A stretch of DNA of 64,000 nt from Polytrichum commune. Lineage: Eukaryota > Streptophyta > Polytrichopsida > Polytrichales > Polytrichaceae. The notes under the pieces are model-generated. The model worked only from the letters and a program-made list of their open reading frames with translations, did no database searches and was not told the origin of the DNA. A program made the translations under genes and the position numbers. Shown here piece by piece: positions 51,001-61,349 of this stretch (position 1 is its first letter; each line of letters opens with the position of its first letter). The stretch lies in NCBI GenBank assembly GCA_950295325.1, contig OX485808.1, positions 23,456,527 through 23,520,526 on the forward strand, given 5' to 3'.

Positions 51001-51912
51001 GTTGTTCGAATGCAGAGAAGTATGGCCTTACATAGACTAACATTGCAAGATAAGCCTTGTTTAGAATATAATATAGCATTCTTCTTCATTCACTGGATTT
51101 TAGCTAATTTTCGATCCAATAATGCAGTGATGAAGACATTATAACCTTATTGGTGGCCATCCAGCCATACAGATAAATTCCTCTCTGTTTTTCAGAATCC
51201 CTTTCAAAGTCTTTGCGAGCGCGTCTTTTCATATAGAAGCTGTGTTCGAATGCTTCAGCATCTTTGAAGCCATCCATGGAATTTCGAAACTCGACAACTG
51301 CCACGCCCAAGTGACCTCTTGCATCATAAAACACCTTCACTGATTCTGGGTTGAAGGCCTGCAACAACAAAACGGTAAAAGTAAGTAGAAACTCTTAGAT
51401 AAATAAGAATGACATCAGAAAGAAGGGAAAAAACTTCCATTGCTGGTTAGAGAATTCACCTTGAGTTTTTCTTTAATGTCAGCCCGTCCTGGACCTATAC
51501 GAAAACCATCAATTGTCCTTGTGCGATTGTCAATGTTCTGTAAAATGCCCATCCATGGACAGACTAACTTATCCTCCTTCTCAACTCTTAGAGGTATACT
51601 CTGTTCGAGGAAGATGTTACGTTCAGCTTGAGGCTGTGCCCTTACTGCCATTTCTTTCTTCAAGAATTTGACCAAAGCCCGATGATTTCCAGTTGCTGTA
51701 GGCCCTCTGCCTCCTTTACTAACTCCTTCGGCATGCTGTAATATTTCACTATACTTGTAGTCCTGCTTTTTCCGACCTGGGGAGAAAGGGCAGCGAAAGG
51801 TTTCATCTGAATTCAACACTTTCAAAGCACCATTTTGTATATCCTTTTCGGCACGAATTTCAGCATCCATCTCTTCATCTGAATCGGTGAGGTCGTCGTC
51901 ATCAGAATCCAT
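48059..51912 (-). CDS. FDM: IDN2/FDM-type RNA-directed DNA methylation factor (zf-XS, XS, coiled coil, XH)
   Basis: Family members bind dsRNA with a 5' overhang and act with AGO4 and Pol V transcripts in RNA-directed DNA methylation. Eight exons on the minus strand: 51460-51912, 51146-51358, 50570-50834, 50119-50312, 49784-49873, 49163-49486, 48688-48891, 48059-48370. All phases join; 684 aa, close to the usual ~640. Residues: acidic start; zf-XS ~38-80 (CPFS at 41-44, QH at 59-60); XS ~115-220 with LVCPWMGI and RGHLGVAVVEF; long coiled coil ~225-510; XH ~520-660 with IKLMGSL, W-rich segment and EWNPSGRY; basic tail ending KRSRPGP. XH separates it from SGS3, which lacks this domain. The second zf-XS cysteine is a serine here. 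The donor of exon 5 (GAG|GTTGAA) is weak but needed to join a continuous coiled coil. A noncoding leader exon ends at 51,935. Confidence 0.88.
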
Positions 51913-54420
51913 CTTTGAATAGGTAGTCTGTGGACCTACACAAGAAATGCAACCAGTTCAAGTAGAGAGAGAATAGCAATTCAATTTCTATCAATTTGAA
52001 GACACCTGACAGAAGATCATGGTCACTGGCATTGGGTTTTGTGATATTGTTTTTGGATATGGTAAGTGACCAGCCTTGGATAACCCAAGAGAAATTGAGA
52101 TAAGGTCTTCATGTTGGAAAGTCTTGCACCTAATTTGACCTGTTTGTCAATCAAGAGATGCTGCGGAACCTCTAAAAATAGCCCCAAAATATTTCTGAAT
52201 AGTCTTTAAAGTTCCCAAGAAGGTGATGGGATATTGGCATCAATACAGTTAACAGAGAAGATACCATGAATCTTCATCATCTAAACTTTTAATCAGAAAA
52301 CGATACTTCACAAATCAACTCAACAAAACAACCGCATCATCAAGTGGACATCAATTGATTCAACGGTATTACTTTCTAGCTGAGCTGTGAGATGTACCTG
52401 GTCTGAGGAACATTTTTTAGGAAAGTTGTACAAGAACTTTTGGCATTTACTTGATTTCTCAAAGTGGAGACGGGAAATTTTTTCAAGGATACCAGATTTG
52501 AGCAACTTGACCAAGTTAGAGATCCAAGGCTCTCTCGCTTGGTCGAATTCTTCAAATTTGGCAAACTATTCCTTCTCTGGTTTCCACACAGGCAGCTCCC
52601 GCAAGTTGATGTAAGCGCCTACTTTTGGTGACAAGAAATGGTCGGTATCGTCAATACTGAGGACGACATATATTTTGAGGAGAGGTGCAGGATTACATAT
52701 TGTCTGTCCATTCTAACCAAGTAGGATTTCTGGGCTTTTCCACTCCTTCAGAATCAAGACACTCTTTGCTAAATTTTTGTTTTATTGACAAAATCTGGGA
52801 GAGCCCATTCCAGATGACATATTCATAGAATGAAGCATTTCTCTGGCTCACGCCTGTACTCCTCAATGGACACGGTGACATTGACAGTTGCCAAAAACTG
52901 GTGCCGACAAAAACAAAAAACCCACAGAAGGGAAGTGCCAAGAGGAAGACAGGCACATACCTTTTGACCATGAGCTGGTGTGCGCTGGATGCACACGCGA
53001 GGCCCTTGAGAAGTGGAGACTTTAGAATAACCCTCTCCTAACTTCTCCTGCGAATTCCAAGATGCCAACAAGACTTCAACACCTTGCATTCCTCAATTGG
53101 GACGGTGGCATTCATAGTTACTTAATTGGTGCCTACAAAACCGAAGGCCGGCAGAAGAGAAGAAGACATGCACATATTTTTTATTTCTTCCAAGCTCGGT
53201 GCACCCGGGAGGCCCTTGAGGATGGAGACTTAAGGTTAACCCTCCCCTATTTTTCTTCTGCAAAGCCCACGATTCAACGAAGTCTTTAAGACCAGAATAC
53301 TTCACCAATTGCACATTCCTTTGAAAGAAATTGAATAACCTCCGAATGCACCCCGCCCCCAAGCTCCTCTTCACACGAAACCCTTAAAGCAATAGGACAT
53401 AGTCAGTCCCTTTGCTCACACCTATTCGAGTTCCAAAGACTCACAAATTGGGTACGAAGCTAAGCAGCACTCCAGAGCAAGATATTCACAAAAGTAAAAA
53501 ACCCGATGGTTTCAGCTGATCAGCCACTCATTCGTGTCGCTTCACTTCACTTACATCCCGTAATTAATATACTTACCCCGAGAAGAAGGTAAAACGACTC
53601 AACAGCCTAACCAGAAGTGCTTGTTGCATCCGCAACAAGAAGTTTCTCGCAATAGCTAACCAAAGAACCGGCCACCGGATACCTAACCGCAACCTGTTAT
53701 TCCGCTCCGTTTCCAATCAAAGCAAAAATAGCCTTCAACTCTGCCGCAATACAAAATTCGCAATTACATGCCAAGAACGCCCATCACCAGCTCCATCCCA
53801 TGCTACCGCCCGCCCACCCCCAACCCCCTTCTCCCCATCCCCTTCCTCCTCTGCGGCTACCCAAAATCCTATAACCTTCCAATCCACTCGATCTCCAACT
53901 CCTGACACCCTACTGAAAATGTCAAGAAGCTGCGGGAGGGAAAAAAAACCTCCGGTGTTGCTGAGCTCCACCAATTCCGTCTCAAAGTTTTTGCAGGACT
54001 TTCTCACAGACGAATATCTTCTTCTCTCTCCCCCTTAGCGAGGCGGCTGGAACTAACATAGCAAACGGGCGGCATTACCAATTGATCTCCAAGCTCGACT
54101 CCACGGCGGCATTGTCAAGGCGGATGGTGGGTGGGTGCGTGCGCGGTGAAAGCTCAGCTGCAAGTGGGTTCCCAATCTCCGCCCTGCAAGTCTCCCGGTT
54201 GCAATCCTGAGGAGAAGGTGCACGGCGGGGAGTCATGAGATGAGTGTTTGTGATCAAGGACGCAATGCATCCCCAGGCGCGGAGTTGTGTTGCAAATCTG
54301 GGGCGAGGAGCGAGGTGGTGGCGTTGATTGAAGCTCCATCTTCCTCCTTCATCGCTCTCTCCGCTCGTAGGCGAATATAAGTCGAGTGGCGTTCGATTCT
54401 TCGCTTGCCGTGGAGTAATT
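51913..54420 (-). promoter_or_regulatory. 5' leader, leader intron and promoter of the IDN2/FDM-like gene
   Basis: A leader exon piece (51,913-51,935) is preceded, on the minus strand, by an acceptor TTTCTTGTGTAG, so the transcript starts further right. The G/C-rich block at 53,740-54,400 is the likely start region. A 90-residue frame at 53,735-54,007 lies there but has no known domain and is not linked in phase, so I treat it as leader. The region contains a local tandem duplication. Confidence 0.4.
52861..53310. repeat. Tandem duplication, period ~230 bp
   Basis: Two adjacent diverged units begin CCTCAATGGACACGGTGACA (52,861) and CCTCAATTGGGACGGTGGCA (53,091). Both continue through TTGGTGCC/CTGGTGCC, GAGGCCCTTGAG, GGAGACTT and TAACCCTC. 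It falls in the presumed leader intron of the IDN2/FDM-like gene. Confidence 0.7.
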
Positions 54421-54644
54421 CTTTGAATAAGTTGAGCTTAACTTATGCATGTTAGAAGTGACCACCAATAACCTTTCCTTGTTCCTCCATGCAGAGATTC
54501 CAAACCTCGAGTTGGTTCCTTCCCTCATCCTTGTGGGTTTTTTATTTTATTTTATTTTATTTGTTTATTATTGTTTATAATAATTTGTTTGGATGTTGAG
54601 GTCAAATGAAATATCGAGCCAATGTTGAGTAGGGAGAATTGACT

Positions 54645-54850
54645 GCTAGTTACATATGAACCGGTTGAGTTTGAGAAACAATTGGTTAAAGTTCCAGACT
54701 TTGGGAAATTGTTTTAGAGGAATCTAGGGTAGTGTGTACCTCAGATTAACACAGAACAACCGGAAGATGCCAACATGTAATTGGTTGGATTTGGAAACAC
54801 TAGGATCTCGAATGATTATGCCCAAAATCCTCCCCGGACATTAAAACATG
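54645..54850 (+). repeat. Dispersed repeat D, copy 2
   Basis: Matches 23,985-24,180 in order (GCTAGTTACATATGAACC, TTTTAGAGGAATC, GGATTTGGAAACACTAGGAT). Noncoding. Confidence 0.5.
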
Positions 54851-55023
54851 TTTTCTTTCGTTGGGAAAAGCATACAAGGCCACTCAGGCTTGAAATAAAG
54901 AGGGGGGGGGGGGTGCAACTCTGTAGGGTGCACACGGTAGACTTACGCTCCTCAAATTCTACAATGTAATTTTCAAAAGGATTCATTTTGAGCTCATTTT
55001 AAATGATTCTTTGGACATTTTGA

Positions 55024-55439
55024 CACGGGGAGGTCATTCCATTGTAAAGTTGAACAACCATGTGCGAACTTTACATGTAAAAAATCCTACTTTCTACATA
55101 AAGCATCACCAAAATGGGTCAAACTTTTATCAAATTTTCTCCATGAGTAGATATACACGGTACCTACTACATAGTAAAAAAAGGTAACTAAATTTGATGA
55201 TTTTTTTTCATAAAACATATCCTTTCTAACTAGAATAATGCAAAATTGAACTAGTAAATTACTACAAAAATGAAGATGACTAAAAATTTCCAAAAATATA
55301 TTAAAAATATACTATCAATGGTTATGTATATGTAAAAACAATATCATAACTTTTAAAATGATCTATGGCATGTAATATAGGGGTAGCAAACTTTGTTTGC
55401 ACGTGGTGTTCAACTTGACAATGGAGTGACCTCCCCGTG
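55024..55439. mobile_element. Miniature inverted-repeat transposon, copy A2 (CACGGG family)
   Basis: 416 bp. Both ends read CACGGGGAGGTCA(C/T)TCCATT on their own strands, and the arms run about 45 bp to an ACGTGC(A/G) box. A perfect 8-bp duplication, CATTTTGA, flanks it at 55,016-55,023 and 55,440-55,447. The interior is closely similar to the A1 copy at 4,737-5,145, including GAGTAGATATACAC, AACTAAATTTGATGATTTTT and ACTATCAATGGTTATGTATA. Noncoding. Confidence 0.92.
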
Positions 55440-55447
55440 CATTTTGA

Positions 55448-55804
55448 ATGCCAAAGATAAAACCAAGACTTGACCTCAATCTTTTCATGACATTAATGCA
55501 TTTTTTAAAAATTATATTTCTTACTAATTCTTTCAAATCATATATTGAATTATCAATGATTTTTTTTTAAAACTTTGTTATTCAACAATCTATTGACCTT
55601 ACATGGATTGTATTTTTTTGTTGCTTAGGTTGGTTCAAATTGCAAATTCTACTTTTAGGGTGTTTAGAAAGCAACACCAACAATTCATTTGGTTATTGCA
55701 AGTATCCCAAAGGGGCTTCATGTGTCTGGGGATTCAATACATTTTTCTTCACTACCTTTTTAGAATGTGAAGTTTTATTTATTTATTTATTTTGTGTATG
55801 CAAT
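55448..55804. other. Spacer between two transposons, nothing seen
   Basis: AT-rich sequence with no domain-bearing frame. A 64-residue frame at 55,640-55,834 runs into the next transposon and is not credible as a gene. Confidence 0.5.
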
Positions 55805-56501
55805 GTCTACATCTCGGGGAGTTCACTGCGATAATATTAGAAAACAACGTGCGGGAAAATATAGGGTAATTTATATTCACAAAAGGAAAAATTTAGAATT
55901 TTCTTAGAAGTAATATAGGTGAGTATGTATGATAAAATTTGTATTATAAATAATATAGGCTTGATACAAATAACGCATATTTTTAAAATATTTGTAAAAA
56001 TATACCATAGGATTTAAGGATCCTAGGTTTTTTTGAAATAGGGTGTCATTTGTGTTCAGAGGTGGGAAGATTTTGGATGAAAAACTACGTCGATTCAGTT
56101 AAAAAAAAATGGCATGAAAGATTGATGAGGGCGGATGACGGATTAGGGTTTAGGAAAAATTGGGGGAGAACGTTGCTGGAGGATTAGGTTTTGAGAGTTT
56201 TTTTCACCGTTTTGAGAGGTGGGGTTTGCGGTTCAATGTTGGCGAGAGTTTTTTCTTCGACGTTGTTGACTTTGTGAGAGGTGGGGTTTGCAGGCGGCCT
56301 GTGCAGGTCATTCTCTCTCTCTACTTTGAGTGGAGGTCGAATCTTCATAACGACCACACAACTTGATTGAGGAACATGGGTTGATTTTGTTGTTTGAAAC
56401 TCTTTATGAACACTCTTAATGTAAAACCTTGTTGTGCCTTGGATTTTGGTGACTAAGTACTTTGAATGCTCTTAAACCCTTTGGAGCAAAATCAAATAAT
56501 T

Positions 56502-56849
56502 TGTAACGTGTATTACATATTTATTGTTTATTGTTTATTTACAACCTCTCATTCAACTAGGACTCCTTTACTAGAAGACTAGAGGCGCTACCCTGAGTGC
56601 TCTAGCAGTCCTAAACGTAAAGGGAGTTAACTAGTTGAAGCTATGGTTTTACACTTGGTTCTACCTCGTAAGTAACGACCATTAGTTAAGTGCACTTAGA
56701 ATTATCCTAAAGGCATGGAGGGAGAGCTTGCTAGCATATACTTAACTACTAGTTGGAGGTGGCCTCAACTCATAGTAGTATCTAGTATATAAGCTCTAAG
56801 GTTGGGAGGAACATGCCTCTTGAATCTCATAATATTTGAGAACGTTACA
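56502..56849 (+). repeat. 5' LTR of the chromovirus
   Basis: 348 bp, starting TGTAACGT and ending ACGTTACA (8-bp inverted termini). A TATATAA box at 56,786-56,792 suits a U3 promoter. Compared with the 3' LTR it differs at three positions (CATTC/CACTC, GCAGTCC/GCAATCC, AAACG/AAAGG). Confidence 0.96.
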
Positions 56850-56850
56850 T

Positions 56851-56863
56851 TGGTATCAGAGCC
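56851..56863 (+). promoter_or_regulatory. Primer binding site, initiator Met tRNA
   Basis: TGGTATCAGAGCC starts one base after the 5' LTR and is complementary to the 3' end of plant initiator methionine tRNA, the usual primer for this group. Confidence 0.95.
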
Positions 56864-57041
56864 AGCGCTCTTGTACCTTGTTTTCATTTGGGTTTTTATT
56901 AACTTCCGCTGTGTAATTGTTATGCTGGTAATTTTTCTGGAGGGTGTTGCGATCCTGGGGGGTCGCGTCTCACCTCGTCTCGTCTCGTCTCCTTCCGGCC
57001 TAGCAGAGGGAGGTAGCCTGCTGCCTGGGCAGTGAGCGTCG

Positions 57042-57068
57042 CACAGGAGAGTTACGTCGTCTCCTGTG
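57042..57068 (+). other. Leader hairpin of the retrotransposon
   Basis: CACAGGAGA is followed, after a nine-base loop, by TCTCCTGTG, a perfect 9-bp stem between the primer site and gag. The position and strength suit an RNA dimerisation or packaging element, but that role is inference. Confidence 0.5.
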
Positions 57069-57211
57069 GCTCTCAGACACGAGGTTAATTTTTCTGTTGG
57101 GGAAAGCTACTGGGGGGTAGAATTGTTTTGTCTCCTGTTTTGGTTTTTATTGTACAGAACCGCGTGAGCAGTCCCGCAAATTTTTGGCATTGTATTTTGT
57201 GTGTTTATGTT

Positions 57212-58342
57212 ATGGCCATCGAGGATATGGACACTTCTGGACCGTCAAGGGAGGATAGTCCTTCCCAGGTTTTCCCGATTGGCACATCCTCTTCACCGAG
57301 TGATGCAAGTATCCGTAGTTTGGTGGTCCAAGCTATTCAGGATTACTGCAATGGGAAATTGATTGATGACTTAAGTCAATTTCAGCGTGTAGAGCAGCAA
57401 GGTGAAATAACCTTCTCGATTGTAAACACGCATTCCAATCGCTTGGAAGCATTGGAATGCCAGGTCCAACTCTTGAAGAAGTATAATGAGGGGGACCGTT
57501 CTAAGTCCACCACAGCTGCTGGCAAGCCGGAACGGTTCAAGGATAAGTCCAAAATTACCGTTCTGGCTTGGCTCAACCAGATGAAAAAGTTCTTGGTTGC
57601 ACGCCAGATTGCTCTTGAGGAGTGGGTCACAATTGCGTCAACATATCTGGAAACCAATGTGTCACAACATTGGGATATGCTTGCATTGGAGCTGGCAGCG
57701 GATAAGAAAGATCCGCAGCTCTGGGATAACTTCTATGATACATTACTCACTGCTTATGGCAGTGTCAATTAGGAGTTGGTAGCCCGGAACAAGCTTCGTG
57801 TTCTTAAACAGAAAGGTTCTGTTGAGGACTATGCAAATGAGTTTCAGCAGTTGTGCTCACACATTACTAAAAATCTTGTCTCCCGGGGAGATAAGATTGA
57901 GAGATTCATATCAGGGCTCAAGGAGGATATCCGCAAGAAGGTCTTGGTGGATCCTAAGGGCGATGGTGGGCCATGGGAGGACATCAAGCGTCTCATCAAT
58001 TATGCAGTGACTATAGACGCTACGTACACACAAGATGCAAAAGGACGGGACAATGATAAGTCTCATTTTGATGCACTGGTTGTCAAGACCAATGGCCACA
58101 TAGGGCCGATTAGAGACAACAAGTCTCGTCACTCTGAAGGTCGCTCTTCCGCCTTTTACAAGAAGAGTAAGCAGGGTAAAGGGGAGGCCCTTTCGGCAAG
58201 AAGCACTGACAAAAATGATGGTCTTTGTTTTCAATGTCACAAGGAAAGACACTTGGCTAGAAATTGTCTTGATGACAAGAAGAGTGCTGAGCAACAACCT
58301 GCAAAGAAAGGCAAGAAGCATTTTCACAAGTCCGACACTTAG
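57212..58342 (+). pseudogene. gag: gag with zinc knuckle, one internal stop
   Basis: The frame from the ATG at 57,212 encodes a capsid-like region (AWLNQMKKFLVARQ, then QHWDMLALEL) interrupted by TAG at 57,770-57,772. It continues in the same frame to a CCHC zinc knuckle, CFQCHKERHLARNC, near residue 340 and a stop at 58,342. In this lineage gag packages RNA; the internal stop would truncate it at about 186 residues. The pol segment that follows lies in the -1 frame relative to gag. Confidence 0.85.
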
Positions 58343-58353
58343 GCAGAGGGCTA

Positions 58354-60912
58354 GTGTCAGGACCTGTTCAAGTTTCAGAGGGTGTTTTTGATTTGCCTAG
58401 TGATGCTTTGGAAGTGATTCAGGGCTTAGTCGATAAGCAATTTAATGTAATCGTGTCTGATATTTTGAATAAAGACATTATTTTGCCAACTCTGTTACTT
58501 CCACTCAGTGATGTGTTAGATGTGAACTCCAAAGTTTATGGAGCGTTCTCATTGATTATACCATCAGTGGATGATTTGCAAAGTTTCTTGAGATCTTATT
58601 TGCACGGTAAAGAGGGAGCGCCCTATGAGACCAGTGCTTGTTTTATTATTGACAAACGTAAAGAAAAAAGTCTTAAGAGAACTCTACCAAGATTTAAGTT
58701 GATCCATCAATTTGAATCAAACTCAGTACAGTGGCATGTTTATTTGGATGAACCTAGGCCACGTGTGTTGAATCAGCTCACTCTGTCTTCTCAACTGATG
58801 ATGAGTTTCTCAGGGCAAGTAGCTCATCAGGATGCATCTGTATTAATGGATAGTGCCGCATCACATTGCTTTGTGAGTTATGGTTTTGCTAAGACCTTCG
58901 GGTTAAAAGTGAAAAATGGCAGTAACACACTGGTATTAGGCAATGGTGATGAAGTCCAAACGGACGGCAAGATTAAAGTTCATGTTAGAATACAGCAATA
59001 TCAAAGCCAAATTACTTGTCTGGTGGCAAAGTTAAGTAAAGGCATTGATTTGATATTGGGCAATGATTGGCTAGTGCAGCACAAGACACGCTTGGATTTT
59101 GCATCTGAATGTTGCGTGTTGTATAAGGGCCGCCGTAAAATGATACTGCATGTGAACCCAATGCGATGTCAGAGTCCAAATCCCCATAGACTCACCGCCA
59201 TGCAGTTCAAACGGTCAATTCGGAAAGGAGCAACGTCGTTCCTAGTTCAGTAGACTGTGGTTGGAGACGATGTAGAGGACACAGTGGCCGCACCTTATGC
59301 CACCGTGTTGGAGGAATATGCTGATGTTTTTCAGCCCATACCTACAGGGTTACCTCTAGAGTGGGAAATGGCCCATACTATTCCTTTGGAACCAGATGGC
59401 AAGCCGCCATTTAGGCCGATCTATAGGTTGAGTCCTCTCGAGCTGTAGGAGGCCAAAAAACAGATCAAGGAGTATTTGGAAAAGGGATGGATAGAACCTA
59501 GTTCATCGCCTTATGGGTCTCCCATCTTGTTCGTCAAGAAAAAGGATGAAGCGCTGCGAATGGTGGTGGATTATCGGGCATTTAATAAGCAAACGGTAAA
59601 GAATCGTTATCCGTTGCCTCGTATTGATGATTTTTTTGACCAGTTAGCCGGCTCTACAGTATTTTCATCTCTTGATTTGGCACAAGGTTATCACCAGATT
59701 AGGATATCCGAGGAGGATGCTCCTAAGACGGCGTTTAGAATACCGTTTGGTCATTACCAATTTAAAGTATTAAGTTTTGGATTGACTAATGCACCAGCAA
59801 CTTTTCAAGGAGTAATGAATCGTGTTTTTCATAAGTTCATTGGAAAGTTTGTTTTGGTATATCTAGATGACATCTCAATTTTTTAAAAAAACGAGGTGGA
59901 ACATGTCAGTCATTTGGCACAAGTACTTCAAATTCTACGAGAGAATCAATTTTATGCAAAGATGTCTAAGTATCATTTCGGAAAGAGTGAATTGCATTAT
60001 TTAGGACATGTTGTTGGCAAGGAGGGCATCAAGGTGGATCCTAAGAAAATTGAGACTATGGCCAAGTGGCATAGACCTCTTGAAGTCGGACAATTACGAT
60101 CCTTCTTGGGGCTTTGCAATTACTTCCGTAGATTCATACATGGATATTCCACTCTGGTTGCGCCTTTGACTTCTTTGACGCGAAGCAAAGTCAAGTACAT
60201 TTGGACTGACGAGTATGAACGCGCTTTTGAGAATGTTAAGTACGCTTTAACACATGCACCAGTTCTGACCTTACCCAAGTTAGGGGAGCCATTTGAGGTC
60301 GTTGGTGACGTTTTTTTACTCGGAGCAGGGGCCGTCTTACTTCAGGGAGGTAAGTCCATTGCTTTTGAGAATAAGAAATTTTCTCCCGCTGAGAGAAATT
60401 ACACTATTGGTGAACAAAAACTTGTAGCAGTTGTGCACGCCATGCGAACCTGGCGGTGTTACCTAGAGGGTGCAAATTGCACGATCGTCACAGATCATAA
60501 CCCTCTGGTGTATTTAAAAACACAACAAACGTTATCAAGGCGTCAAGCTCGGTGGTTGGAGTTCTTGGAGCAAAATTTTGTCTATAGATGGGTGCATAGA
60601 CCAGGAAGGATTAATATGGCAAATCTTTTGAGTCGGAATCCACTAGACTCAGGTGACCAGCCAACCTTGATGGCACCGCGGTCTGCTCCAAGTAATTTGG
60701 TCCTTCAAATGGTGGCTGCAGAGGCTAGGCGAGGTGATCCTGTTGAGCAAGACAACAATGCGAAGGGGTACCCGGAGTTCGTCAGTGATCAGAAGTTATA
60801 TCAAACTATCATTGTCGGGTATGCTCTTGATCCTTGGTTCTCAAACCCGCACACACGGGTAGATCACTTAGTGCATTTTAAAAACGACGTGCGGCATAAT
60901 ATAGAGGATTAA
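58354..60912 (+). pseudogene. pol: pol N-terminal part: protease, reverse transcriptase, RNase H (stops present)
   Basis: One frame covers all three domains, with in-frame stops at about 59,251-59,253, 59,446-59,448 and 59,884-59,886. The protease motif is MDSAASHCF, with Ala where D[ST]G is usual. Reverse transcriptase runs from PIYRLSPLEL through QGYHQIRI to LVYLDDIS, with the catalytic YLDD intact just before a stop. RNase H has the PAERNYTIGEQKL and TDHNPL blocks. The frame ends where a miniature element enters at 60,854. Some stops could be single substitutions from Gln, Glu or Ser codons. Confidence 0.9.
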
Positions 60913-61349
60913 AATCACTTGAAATCAAAATTATAAAGGAATTCCAAATAATGAAGGGGCCATTAAATGTAGACAATCTCATTATAAGTAAGTTAGATGG
61001 ACATAAAACGTGGGCCATTATTTTTTTGTAAAATTAATATAGGGGCTGAAGATAAGGATCCTAGAAGGTATGTTTAGTATGGTATGTAAATGGGTTTAGG
61101 ACTCACAGGGATGGATGATAATTGGAATTTCTGTCTATCCAAAAATGGCTTAAAAGGAGTATAGAGTACAAAAAATTACAGTGACTTGGACAATATAAGT
61201 AATGGAAGGGTGCAAACAAATGGATCATTTTTGAAATTTAAGTAATTATAGGGAGGCTTTAATTCAGCCCTTGAAGGTAAATAGCCCCAAAACAAAAAAC
61301 CCCCAGCCGCACGTGGTGCACAAAAATGCCTTAGAGTGATCTACCCGTG
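60854..61349. mobile_element. Miniature inverted-repeat transposon nested in integrase (CACGGG family, copy 3)
   Basis: 496 bp with ends CACGGGTAGATCACT and its exact inverse AGTGATCTACCCGTG, plus ACGTGCGG boxes near both ends. Flanks are CCCGCACA (60,846-60,853) and CTCACACA (61,350-61,357), matching at 6 of 8. Removing the element and one flank copy restores a continuous pol frame across the junction (WFSNPHNLKHFVYENH), which proves the limits. Element plus duplication is 504 bp, a multiple of three. Confidence 0.92.

Noticed and set aside
53735-54007. 90-residue minus-strand frame near the start of the IDN2/FDM-like gene
   Set aside because: No recognised domain and no in-phase splice to the first coding exon; treated as leader.
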